Below are positions 23,419 to 37,400 of a stretch of DNA of 64,000 nt, piece by piece. The position numbers and the translations under genes are program-made. The notes below the pieces were generated by a model, which was not told the origin of the DNA, ran no database searches, and was given only the letters and a program-made list of their open reading frames with translations. The stretch comes from Zygaena filipendulae (taxonomy: Eukaryota; Arthropoda; Insecta; Lepidoptera; Zygaenidae), in assembly GCA_907165275.2 (NCBI GenBank), contig OU015659.1, positions 104,501 through 168,500 on the forward strand, read 5' to 3'. Positions within the stretch are counted from its first letter, which is position 1, and each line of letters begins with the position of its first letter.

Positions 23419-26400
23419 ATGGCCAGCGAGGAGGGACACCCTGTCCTTCTGTACATCTATGACCTGAGTCATGGCCTAGCATCCCTGCTTTCCCCTGCTA
23501 TATTAGGTAAAACACTTATCAACTTAGAATTTATTGAGTTTAGTATGATATTTTTCATCAGTTTAAAAAAACATGAAATGCAGTTAATAATAGCCTTCCA
23601 TAATAAACCATTTATACATCTTCAAAAAGTATTAATTCAATTATTTTATTTTATTTTATTAGCCTGTATTCAGAAAAAACAATTGCTTAAAACTATTTTG
23701 ACCACGGTAACAAGTTAGCTCCCTTTATTTTCTGTGTGCCCATTAGCAAAGGCCTCCCCCATCAGTCTCCATTTGCTCGCGTTCAGTGCGTCCCTGTGCC
23801 AGGTTCTTCCTGCCTCTAATACCATATCATCCTCCCATCGTCTGTATGGTCTTCCTCTTATCCTTTTTCCGTCCCTTGGATACCAGTTAGTAATCATCTT
23901 GCTCCATTTATCTGGACCTCTCATCAGTTGGCCAGACCATTTCCATTTCAAATGTCTTATTTTGGAACTTATGTCAGCTACCCTAGTTCTCTTTCTCAGG
24001 TCTTTGTTGCTCACTTTGTCCATTCTTCTTTTCCCGATCATACTTCTTTCCATTGCTCTTTGTCCTACCCCTAATTTTTGATGGTGTATATTAGTTAAGG
24101 CCCAAGTTTGGCATCCATAACTTAATATCGGCAGTACACATACATTGAATAGCTTGCTTTTTATGTTAATACCAGCTTTCTTGTTTTTCATGACTTCTTT
24201 GAATGACCAATATGTTTTCCAAGCATTAATTAATTCAATATTATGTATTAATTTTTTTGTACCTCAAAGTGCTGGTGGTTAAGTAATGATGTTTGTGCTA
24301 AAAATTCAATTCTCAGTGACCTACATAGCCTCAGCTGATTGACGATGTAGGTACACTCATAAACTCATCACTGAAACTGTTTCAAGGTCTGCTTTGTTCG
24401 ACTGCGGACTACTTACCAAAGAACACGTGTAAAAGTTAAGCTTTCGACAGAAATACGAGTATTTCCATGATTATAATGCTAATTTAACTCTTATCTCATG
24501 TGTAGTAAGCAAGTCATTGAGCTAGCAGTTGCAGTTGTGTGTCGGTGAGTGAGCGCGGGGCGTGTGGTTGCGGTTGCAGGGCGCAGCGTGGAGGGCGTGT
24601 GGCACACCTCGCTGGTGGTGTACGAGCGCGAGTTCTTCTACGGCAGCGGAGGCATCACCAGCTGCGCGCCGGTGAGTGTCGAGTGTCGAGTGTCGAGTGT
24701 CGAGTGTCGAATCCCGCGCACGCTAACCGCCCTATTGCACTGCAGTCAGTCTGTGCGCCAGGACACGGCTAACCCATGACAATAGCATAACCTTGTGGTG
24801 CATTCAGTGCAATGTAGTGAGCACTTACTACGTGTATTGTTTTGTTGTGAAGCCACTATGTTTATTCCCAATGTCCCTAAAAAATGGCCTATTTTCCTAC
24901 TAACTATTTGTTGCGACTTCGCTCCCAGAGTGTTTCAATGTGCACTGACGCCAGTAATAATTTTCATATTCCTACTAATATTATAAATGTGAAAGTGTGG
25001 ATGTTTGTTACTCAATCACGCAAAAACGGCTGAACGGATTTGGATAAAATTTGACATGCACGTTGTCAGGGGTACAGAGAAGGACATAGGGTACTTTTTA
25101 TCCGGGAACTCCGAAATTACCGCCGGTGTAACCGCGGGACACAGCTACTAAGTCATAATATATTTCCAGTTACACGTAAAAGCAAAGCAACTGAACACCC
25201 CGTTTAAATTCCACTATAATATACGTAATAATAAAGGCAGTGTATGTGTGAGATAGGTAACATACACGCATTACTACTGTTTTAATCCATAGGAATTTGC
25301 GAAATTGGACGACTCTAATTCCGCGCGGGTTACACGTGTCGCGGCCGAGTGCGTTACTTCTGCCACGCTTCGATGTTCTTGTGTGGGACGTGTCGTTACG
25401 TGCGAGGTGCGAGGTGTATAGGTATAGGGAAGAAACTAGTGCCGCGGCTATAAAAATCAGATTGATGTTTTTTTTTTTTAATATTCCACTACCCATGTGC
25501 GAAAATCTGTAATCGGCTTTTTTGTTTGACACTCAAATGTTCATCATATTTTTGTAGCTGTTGATTTTCCAAATAAAGTAAAATAAAATAAAATAAAATA
25601 AATGAGAACTCGGTATTAAAAAACGTAGCATAAACTAAATTAAGATCACAATTCTGTAGTATTGCAACATAATATAAAAAAGGTTTATTGAAAACCGCCA
25701 AAACTGTAAAAGCTTCATATTGAATAAGGTAGAGTTTTTGAGATACATACTTACTATAATAAACAAAGCGACTGCGAAAATTATGTTCAAATTAGTTCAA
25801 TAGTTTTTGGGTACTGCGCGTACCTATACGCGGAAATTCTAATCGTTTTGGATTATTTTAGTGATTTTCTTACGACTATTATCAATATGCAAACTCGTAA
25901 TTGCATAATATTAATACATTATAATAATAAAAGATGTATGAAATTAGTGTAGGAAGTAATGTGAAAATCGTAAACACCCATGTGGACGTCCAATAATGTC
26001 ATTTGGCGCGTTATTATTAGCCGCGTAATAATAAATAGTCGCACGCGGCGCATAGTTGTGGCTCGCGCCGCTATTTATACACGGCGCGTCCGCACGGCGC
26101 GTCCGCACGGCGCGTCCGCACGGCGCGTCCGCACGGCGCGTCCGCACGGCGCGTCCGCACGGCGCGTCCGTCCGCACGGCGCGTCCGCACGGCGCGTCCG
26201 CACGGCGCGTCCGCACGGCGCGGCGCGTCCGCACGGCGCGTCCGCACGGCGCGGCGCGTCCGCACGGCGCGTCCGCACGGCGCGTCCGTCCGCACGGCGC
26301 GTCCGTCCGCACGGCGCGTCCGCACGGCGCGTCCGTCCGCACGGCGCGTCCGCACGGCGCGTCCGCACGGCGCGTCCGTCCGCACGGCGCGTCCGTCCGC

Positions 26401-29400
26401 ACGGCGCGTCCTCACGGCGCGTCCGTCCGCACGGCGCGTCCGCACGGCGCGTCCGCACGGCGCGTCCGTCCGCACGGCGCGTCCGTCCGCACGGCGCGTC
26501 CGCACGGCGCGTCCGCACGGCGCGTCCGCACGGCGCGTCCGTCCGCACGGCGCGTCCGTCCGCACGGCGCGTCCGCACGGCGCGGCGCGTCCGCACGGCG
26601 CGTCCGCACGGCGCGTCCGCACGGCGCGTCCGTCCGCACGGCGCGTCCGCACGGCGCGTCCGCACGGCGCGGCGCGTCTGCACGGCGCGTCCGCACGGCG
26701 CGTCCGTCCGCACGGCGCGTCCGCACGGCGCGTCCGCACGGCGCGTCCGTCCGCACGGCGCGTCCGCACGGCGCGTCCGCACGGCGCGTCCGCACGGCGC
26801 GTCCGTCCGCACGGCGCGTCCGCACGGCGCGTCCGCACGGCGCGTCCGTCCGCACGGCGCGTCCGCACGGCGCGTCCGCACGGCGCGTCCGCACGGCGCG
26901 GCGCGTCCGCACGGCGCGTCCGCACGGCGCGTCCGCACGGCGCGATATGCATAAACCTCCGATTCAAAAGTCGCAGACCCAGCTGAAGTTGAAATATCAA
27001 TGCGGAAGTTCCGACTTATCGGAGTCAGAGATAAAATTCCGTAACATCCTTAGTAATTAGGAGTTAGTACACATCTGGCAAACGCGCCACAAACGCGTCG
27101 CTCGAGCCATCTGCTGCACCTGTCTCGTGCGCCTCGACTACGGAAGGCGCGTATAAAATGTACGGAATACACTTGTATTATCAAATCATTTTTGTGGTAG
27201 AGGAATGCGAGCAGTAAAACTGAATGTTGACGCGCATTCAAATGGCATCCCGTACAACCTAACACCTTGGTCGCGGACTCCGGGCACGGGCGAAGTAAGT
27301 TGTGCCTAGATTCGACTTCAGTAGGTACCTAGGTACATAGCATCATTCGAATGAAGACGCACCGAAGCCGAACAGTTGCGAGATATGCGCGTTCGTCAGG
27401 TGCGCCGTGTGAGCGCGCCCTTAGGTAATATTCACCAGAAACGTTAGATGAACGCACCGGCCGCGGGCACGCCGCAACTAGCGGCGCTTCGAATGGGCAT
27501 GTTGACTAATTTTTATTTTTTAGTCCGTCTTGTAGATTATTAAAAAATATTGGACACGTATTTTTTCTTTTTTTACGTAATCAAAAAATAACTGCGATAT
27601 ATTGAGTTGAAATTTCGCGTGACGTCACTATTCTGACAGTTTGTATGGCGGTTTTGCGGTTAGTGACGTCATCCTCCACTTCTCATCCTCATCCTAAACT
27701 TTAATGCGCTTTATCTCTGTATATTTTAATTTATTTAAAAAAGCAAAAAATACGTGTCTATTGTTTTTTTATTTTCTGACTGACGGACTAATTACAATTT
27801 TGATTTTCAATAGTAGTCAACATCCCTATTGGACTTAGTGAAGTAGGTACTCGACAACGACATATATACCGTTTTATTGCCATTTTGTTTTTTAAGTAAA
27901 CTCTTATCATTTTTGAGATTAAAATAAAATAAAATTTCGGAGTTCTGAGGTAAAAAAGAAACATTTAAAAAATTAATGCAACTGCACTGATACGAAATGC
28001 CTAATAGGGGTTGAGATTTTTATTTTCGAAAAGGTATTTCTTCAAAATTTTTTGACTTTTAGGGGAAAAAAGATGGAGTAATGAACGCTTCGATACCCTT
28101 TCGGTTTGTAACCACATATTTTGTAATATCTCGGCGGAGAGTCGGCAAGACGGTGCGGTTACGTCATATTGTCATGGAACCGAAATGGGTGCTCGAGGTG
28201 TCGTCACCTGTGACCTGTGACCACACGACTCGGACGCTGCTTCACTAATTTCTTTAAAATTGACGAAATTATCGTCTGGGATACATTTAGATAACATTTC
28301 TAGTCAATTCACTATTATACTTTATTTTGATATGCGTTTTTAATCTTGTTATTTTAATAGCTTAGGTATTTGTCTTTATACTATAAAGTGACTTCAGCCC
28401 CCTTAGCCATGAAACTAAGAAACGTACTTATCATCGAAAAATTGTACTTTTGATTGGACGATTCGATTTTACGTGACGACTCGACATGACAATTCGTTCC
28501 ATTTTACGTGACCACTCGACATGACAATTCTTTCCATTTTACGTGACCACTCGTCATGACAATTCGTTCCATTTTACGTGACCACTCGTCATGACAATTC
28601 GTTCCATTTTACGTGACCACTCGTCATGACAATTCGTTCCATTTTACGTGACCACTCTTCATGACAATTCGTTCCATTTTACGTGACCACTCGACATGAC
28701 AATTCGTTCCATTTTACGTGACCACTCGACATGACAATTCGTTCCATTTTACGTGACCACTCAACATGACAATTCGTTTGCATTTTTCGATTCGGGACCG
28801 CCAGGTGTGGGGGGTTCGATTTCTGTAGGTATCCCTTTTGTGTAAAATATAATATAGACTATCTGTTCCCCGCGGTTTCACCCGCGTTAATTTCGGAGTT
28901 CCCGCGGGATTTCCGGGACAAAAATACCCTACGTCCTCTGTACCCCAGACAAATGTGTATGCGAAATTTCATAATAGTCGGTTGAGTCGTTAAGGCGTGA
29001 AAGCGTAAAGACAGACAGACAGAGTTACTTTCACATTTATAATATTAGTGGGGATTGTTAACTCGGCTGACGGGGCAGGTCGGTTGTTTCTAAAATAAGT
29101 ATAATATAATGTCCATCCAGGGCGGCACCCAGCTGGGCGCGCCCAACGAGGTGCAGCGGCTCGGGGAGACGTTCGTGCCGTTCCCGGTGTTCGTGGACTA
29201 CATGCAGGGGCTCGCCGCCACCGCCTACAGGTGAGTGCTCGCGGCCAGTGCGGGGCGCGGGCCAGCCAGTGCCGCGCGGGCCGTGACGCGGGGCGGACGT
29301 GTCGCGTGTTGCAGCGGCGCGCAGTACCGGCTGTTCGAGCACAACTGCAACCACTTCACGGACGAGGTGGCGCAGTTCCTGTGCGGCGCGCGCTGCCCCA

Positions 29401-31408
29401 AGCACGTGCTGGCGCAGCCCGACGAGGCGCTGCCGCCGCCGCTGCGCCGCGCGCTCGAGGCGCTGCTGGCCGGCGTGCTGCCCGACGCCGGACAGGTGGG
29501 TCCTGCACACCACACACCCACACCCCACACCACACACCACACACCACACACCTCACACACCACACACCCCACACACCACACACCCCACACCACACACCCC
29601 ACACACCCCACACCACACACCCCACACACCCCACACCACACACCCCACACCCCACACCACACTCCCCACACACCCCACTCCCCACACCCCACACCACACA
29701 CCCCACACACCCCACACCCCACACCACACACCCCACACCCCACACCCCACACCACACACCCCACACCACACACCCCACACCCCACACACCCCACACCCCA
29801 CACCACACACCCCACACCCCACACCACACACCACACACCCCACACCCCACACCCCACACCCCACACCACACACCCCACACCCCACACCACACACCCCACA
29901 CCCCACACCCCACACCCCACACCACACACCCCACACCCCACACCACACACCCCACACCCCACACCCCACACCACACACCCCACACCCCACACCACACACC
30001 CCACACCCCACACCACACACCCCACACCCCACACACCCCACACCACACACCACACACCCCACACCCCACACCACACACCCCACACCCCACACCACACACC
30101 CCACACCCCACACCCCACACCACACACCCCACACCACACACCCCACACCCCACACCCCACACCACACACCCCACACCACACACCCCACACCCCACACCCC
30201 ACACCACACACCCCACACCACACACTCCACACCCCACCCTACCACATACACTATTGGTACAGCCTACAGGGAAAACAGTGTGCATTAAGAGTTTTAGAAA
30301 TATGAAGCTCATCCAAAATTACTTCAGATGGAGAGTTTCATGAATTGCGATTTGACTTACTTTGTGTAATACCATCACAGCAATTCGGTTTGTTTATTAG
30401 TATCACAAGAATTGACGCGAACATGAGAAAACACAACAAATATCAACATGAGAATGACAGGTTTTTATTTCAAACTAGCTGCTGCCCGCGGTTTCACTCG
30501 CGTGAGTTTTAGATTTCCCGCAGGAGCTCTTTATGTCAGGAACCTTTGCGAACGCAGATACGGCAACCCACCAAAGTTCCATCACAATCGGATCAATGGT
30601 TTAGGAATGCATAGAGGACAAACATACAAACGTCACTCACTATCAGGTATACCATACTTGCCCATTTGCCACCTATGAACTAAAATAATTATAAAAGTGC
30701 AATACTTACGAGTAATACTGGTACTACTGTTTTTGTTATTTATAATTTAGGCAAGCAGTTGAAGCGATTGATGGATGCCTATATTCAGTTCTCCATTGTT
30801 TTTTTTTCTTACTATTTATTTATGGCCAGACTATTCGTTTAATGTTTGACGAATCAAACTTTCTAAAAATATAAGTAACAGCGGCGGTATAAACCCACCT
30901 CCGCCGCCCCGCCACTACCCGCTGACCCGCTGACCCGCTGAGCCGCGTGTGCGCAGGCGGTGTACGCGGACGGCGTGCGCACCAGCCGCCGCGACAGCCC
31001 CGACTACCTCACGCTCAACACGCAGATCGAGGAGGCCAGGTAGGGGCCGCGGCGACACGACACGACACACGGCACAACACGCAACACACGCCACACACGA
31101 CATACGACACGCGACGCTCTCTGTACGCTGCTGCATCAATATACTTTACAGAAGGGTCAACACATGAAGTATGGTGTGATGATAGATGATGGTGACACAC
31201 ACGTGTGTGTTGCTGTTTTATTTTATTGAAGTGTAATAGGCGGTTAATAAAAAGTGAAGTTTGTTTAGGTAATTAGTTTTGTTTTACCCACAAAAGCTAC
31301 GACAGTCGTTCACATAGCGCGCAGGGTAGGGCGTGTGACGTCAGCGCGCACAGGTCTCACCAGCGTCGTCTCCGCTAGGTGTGTCGACGGCGCTGGGGGG
31401 CGGCGCGC

Positions 31409-31462
<54 letters not shown>

Positions 31463-34400
31463 AGCGGGCGCGCGGCTGCTGGCGCGGGCGCTGCGCGTCC
31501 TGCGGGCCCTGCGCCGCCGCGCGCCGCCCGCGCCGGGGCCCCACCCCCACGCGCGCTACTAGCCGCCGCCGCGCGACACACTGACTCGACACACATCCCA
31601 CACCCGACACTCTGTGAACGATATTATGAATCAATAAAACGATCCAAATTTGTCGATGAGTTTCGTTTGTAGTTAGGTAGTTAGAGGAGTGTCCGAGGGA
31701 GGATGTGTGAGGTGTATGTAGTGACGGCGTGGGCGCGTGCGCAGGGTGCAGGGCGCGGAGCTGGAGCAGCGGCGCAGCACGCTCGCCGAGAAGGTGGCGC
31801 GCAAGGAGCGCCGCCGGGAGAAGCGGCGCCGCCGCGCGCTGCGGGGGGGCGCCGGGGAGGAGGACGACTCGCCCGGTGAGCGGGGCGGGGGGGGGGGGGG
31901 ACGAACCAATCCTCGCTGAACTTGTGAACCAGTAATGGTAGGTTCACACGCGTGCGTTCAACTCTACATTCAACGTGCACATTCACATTCACGAGCGTGT
32001 AAACGGTACGCCCGAGCCCGTGAACGCGCATGTGAACGTGAATGCCGCGAATCGGGCAAGTGTCGGTTTTTTGGCAAAGTTCAAAGGATGAATGTGCGGG
32101 CGCCCGGTGACTGTTTACACGCGCGCGGGCAGTCAGTCTGTCCCGCGCTTTCGCGACGAGTGGATCTTCATTCAACGTTGCTAAGAAAGTCGCTACGATC
32201 GGATATTACAACATGGCGGAATGGTCAAACGTTAATTTTGTTTCTTTTTCCAATAAAAATAAGTTAAGCCAAAGGATATGGCAGCAACAACACCGAGATC
32301 CTCGCTGCTCGCCATTCTGGCACTGACTGACACGACGGCGTGCGTGTAAACAGCTTGAATGTCCTCCGGCCCGGGACGGGCTGCATGCCGCGCAGCCCGC
32401 CAGGCAGCCCGCCGGGCTGCACGGCGCGCGTGTGACCGTAGCATAAAACGTTCCTGTATACGCTTTTACAAGAAACTACCAAACGATTAATAAATAATAT
32501 ATAAATTTAAGAGCTTAATTAAACGCATTTTGTGCGATAAAGCCTATTATAGCGTTAAGGATAATTTGAATGATACAAACGTTTGGTGATGAATTGCTCC
32601 TTTCTATTTTTTAATTTTTTATTTTTATTTGATGTGATGTGTGCGAACAACGTAGCCATTACCGGCCTTACATTTTTATTAAATTAAGAATCAATTTCAT
32701 TGACACGATAGTGACTAGATTATGTCATGCTCACTCAAATGTCCCGCTGGCGGTGGCGTGTGGTAGGTAGGTGTAGGTAAGTACACTAAGTTGAGACGAT
32801 GGGCCAGATGTGATGCGACTCCGGCAATGCGGATGCGCTCGTTGTGCAGCGGAGTGGAGGGAGGGGGCGACGACAACACCTCGACCATATTGAGGTCATC
32901 CAACGAGCATATTTAATTATTTATTTAAAAGTTACACCAACATAGTAAACACTAAAAGAAAAATTAGCGTCGATTAATAGGCCAAGTGTCACATACTTAC
33001 TAACAGGTGCAAACTGCATGCGATTTACAAATAAAATTTATACTAATTATTTGAATATCAAATTTAGAAAATAAAAAAATAAATACTCAGATATCTATGA
33101 TTATAAATTACTAGCTGTGCCCCGCGGTTTCACCCACGTGTATTTTGAGATCAGGAACCTTAGCGGACGCAGGCAGAACAAACCGCCAAATTTCCATCAA
33201 ATGGTTTCGAAACAGGGCAGACATACAAACATTCATTTTTTTTATTATAAAGAAGAAGATATACCTACGGCCTACGCTACGCTACTAGGGCCTAGGGCTA
33301 GGTTAGGTTTGTAAGCGACCACAACGCGCGAGCTGAGCGGGCGTACAGAGTCAGCGCGCCAAAACCAGATTTTGTGTGTATATTTTTTAAATTCCAATCA
33401 ATTTTGTGCAATTAGTATTTTAGATTGAAAAGTAAAAAGACAAGGATTATCTGCCACTCATGGTACCTATGCCACTGATGGTGCCACACAATATCTACGG
33501 TTAAATGCCATCTCTACATTATCTATAACTGTCTACTGCAACGTCTGCAACTGTACAGTTGAACATGAAGAACTGGAATGTGATGGTGCTATATTTCGAG
33601 TCGACCACGTGTAGTTATATTTACATATTTGTTATTTGTGCTCTGGAAGTGTTGGAACTCTGAATATTTGTATTACTTCTTATTATATTAGTATTATTTA
33701 TTACTTGCTGTGCCCCGCGGTAATTTCGAAGTTCCCGCGGGAATTTCGGGATAAAAAGTACCCTATGTCCTTCTCTGTACCCCTGACAACGTGCATGCCA
33801 AATTTCATCCAAATCCGTTCAGCCGTTTTGGCGTGATTGAGTAACAAACAACCACATTTTCACATTTATAATATTAGTAGGATTATATTCATAACTATCG
33901 TATATACCCGCAGTAATTTCGGAGTTGCCGCGGGAGTTCCGGGATAAAAGTACCCTATGCCCCTATCTTTGTACCCTTGACAACGGGCATTCAAAATTTT
34001 CACGATGATCGGTTGAGCCGTTACAGCGTGAGCGCGTAACAAACAAACAAATTATAACATTAGTAATGATGTAGTGATAATTTAACATTTCCCAACTGCC
34101 GTCGGTACAATTAATGAGTTGTATGGAATCGATTCGCTAACGACACGCGGTTATAAATATGGAGCGGGGGTGTGCGCGTGCGCTGACCCGCCTCGCCCCG
34201 CCCCGCTCCAGCGCGCGGCCCCGAGCGGGCCCGAGCGGCCCCGAGCGGCGCGCCGCACACAGCTCAGCGCAGCCGCCACCGCGCGCGCCTGCGAGCGGTG
34301 AGGCCGGCGCCCGCGTGCCCCGACCCCCGCGCCCCGCACGCGCCCCGCACGCGCCCTGTCACGATGTATTTCTGGCGCGTCTATTTCTGTCGCCGGAGCC

Positions 34401-37400
34401 GAGGCGCGCTCTCTCGCATTTCCTGAGCACATCGCGCCGGTCCGCTCCCGTGTGCGGCGAACGCTTGGAATTTAAACTCGGCCGCTTTTATACCGTGGGT
34501 GCTTCGTTCAGTGATATCCGGGGAGGCGAGTGCGTTGTGGTCGGGGTCGACGTTAGTGCGAGTGGAAATATATAGGTCAGTGGAAGGCTCAGGGACCGCC
34601 GCGGGGTGTTATATCGCGCCGGGGCTGAAGCAGGAAATACAGGGTACACTGTACACGTGCTCACCCTTATAGCGGTGAATGTACCTACTCGTATGTTATA
34701 CGAGATTAAAATAGGTGCAGTTGAATAAGAAAGGTGGTCGAGCGCATTCAGCCTGGACAGATTAAAAAAGTGATCTAGTTGTATCGACAGTGCAGCGTCA
34801 TCGGGGTGTTGGTATAATATCTGTGTGTGTGACGGTGTTGTGGTCCGGCAGAGATGGCGGAAGCGGCGGAGCCGGTGTCGTATGAAGCGGGCGCAGCGGC
34901 GTTGGAGGCGGGTGCGGGTGCGGGTGCGGGGGCGGCGGGCCCCAGCGCGGGGCTGCAGGAGGCGGAGGCGCGGCGCGCGGAGGAGCTGCGGCGGCGCGCG
35001 CTCGACCCGCCCATCGTGTACCGCGATATTGACGTGAGATTCAGTTTTTATTGATTTATTATTACTAGTTGCTCCCCGCGGTTTCACTCGCGGTAGGTTT
35101 CAGAGTTCCCGAGCGCATTCCGTGATAAAAGTACCATATACATATGTCCTTCTCTGTACCCCTGACAACGTGTATGCAGAATTCTATGATGATCGGTTGA
35201 GTAGATAAGGCGTGAAAGCACAACTAACAAATAAACTCACATACGCATTTATAAAGAGTAAGGATTACGTACAATGTAAATGTACATAGGTACTTAATAA
35301 TTTTTAATGTAAAAATGAATTGGTGTTCGTTTATCCGCTGAAACTGGAGAATGGCTGGACCGATTTGGCTAATTTTGATCTTGAAATACTTATGGAAGTT
35401 CAGAGAAGGTTAAGAAGTAAATTAAGCCTAGGTACTTCAGAGTTCCAGCGGGGATTCCGAAACGCACGCGGGTGAAACCGCGGGCAGGACATATCTAGTA
35501 AACTGATAAAAGAAAGAAAGAAAGACTACATTCTTTCCAGTACAAGTGACAACACACAAAATAAAATATTACTTACCTATATTTTGTTCCGGTTATGATT
35601 ATTTTCCTTCACAAAACGAATTATCAATGCGCCATAAGTCTCTATAGGCGTATTGCTGAGACCGAAGTTGACCACACAGTACACGTTACTGATAGTCGAG
35701 TCCGAGAGCAGGAAACACGTTAGGGAAAAGGAGAGTTGCAGGGAAAGTTAATGACTAGCTGTGCCCGTAGACCAGTGGAGCTAGGATGCGCAACATGATA
35801 AAATTTTATCGAGCCATTTTATCGATTCTCGTCGACATAGTATATCGTTTTGTCTACCAGTGGTAAAAAATGTTTAACCGAATCTAGTCTTAACTCAATA
35901 CCCCACTACTGCACTTTTTTGCATGGACGCCCACAAATATTTGTCGTGTCGACAATTTTATCTTTCGTTCGATAAACATATCATGTTGCGCATCCTAGCT
36001 CCGCTGGCCTGAGTTGTCGTTACACATCAAACAACAATAAATATCCGAATAGGTATTACAAAAACATGCACTGAAATCCCACCAATAAATAAAATTCGGT
36101 TTTTATGCAACAATACCTCACTGATTCATTTTAACCTGATCGAGTTCGTCAGAAAATACCAAGAACCGCACCTTCCACTACCTTGCTGCAAGCACTTTAA
36201 AATGCCACAGGTGCCACTGTATTGCATTGCATTCTCTGCCATTCGGCCTTCAGGGGACACAGAGAGTTCACTTGGCGGAGAAAATCTAACCTCAATTCGA
36301 CTGTTGTAGCGCGTTTGTCTTATTTGCTAATTGTTATTTGGGCAAATCAATGAGGTTAATGGGATTCCCGGAAGTTCATCTCGGTGGCGTGCAGTGAGTG
36401 GGCGAGTGGGCGCGCGGGCGAGTGGGCGAGTGGGCGCGCGGGCGAGTGGGCGAAGGGCGCGCGGGCGGCCGCGACGCGACGCAACGCTCGCTGCAATTGA
36501 CGCTTCCGCCGCAGTTTGTCGCGCGACATATTTGTCACAGTTTATTACAAATTTGGCAATGCACGGGCGGCGTGGAACGTTCTAGAATCAATTCCAGGAG
36601 GCCCAACGTTGATAGAATAGACACGTGCGGCGGTGGGCTGCGCCGCGTGCCGCGTGCCGCGTGGGATGACCCGCCCGTAGTTGTCTTATGGGGCACGTGT
36701 CAAAAATGGATCCCCACTAGTAGGTCCCCTTCGCTTTCATTCGCATTAATCTCGGAGTTCTCGTGGGAATTTCAGGATAAAAAGTACTATATATCACTCA
36801 GGAATACTGTAGCTTCTTACGAGTGAAAGATTTTTTTAAATCGAGAAGTATTTTTTTAATTTATCTGTTACAAAAAAAATCTGTTTTTCTTTTTATAATA
36901 TTAGAAACCTTAAAAATATTTTCTTTTGATTGTATATTGCTTAAATACAAGCAGGAAAAATGACATAAATACTTATGGGCGATAAATCTGAAACTTGAGT
37001 AATCGCCACTCGAGAGCTGATTATTTCTGTCTCGCTCGTTATGCTGGAAACTGGAGGAGATAAGCTGTGAGTTGAGATCGTGTTCAGTGAGCGGAGTGTT
37101 TATATACGTGTGTGTGTGCAGGGCGCGGCGGAGCTGGAGCAGCTGACGGCGGCGCTGAGCGGCGCGGAGCTGAGCGAGGCGGAGCAGCGCAGCCTGGACG
37201 AGCTGCGGCAGTACCTGGTGGCCGGGGAGGGCAGCTGGGTGCTGGGGGACGACTTCCTCGCCTTCGTCGGTGAGCTGCACCCACACCACTAAAAAAAACA
37301 TACACCACCACACCGGACAGCCCTCCAGAACCATATGTAGTGGCCATTCATAACTATGCACTGTGCAACTATGATATAGCTAAAGCGTCGTTGAATTTTG

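Noticed and set aside
25944..27060. Long frames on both strands of Arg/Ala/Gly/Ser repeats
   Set aside because: Translation of the 13-bp CpG-rich array, open on both strands, with no start context or homology.
29225..30343. His-Thr-Pro and Val-Trp-Gly-Cys frames up to 370 codons
   Set aside because: Artefacts of the CACACCCC minisatellite downstream of a PPPDE exon.
34775..35087. Minus-strand frames opposite the 34852 exon
   Set aside because: Antisense shadows of a GC-rich exon; the plus-strand frame has splice sites in phase.
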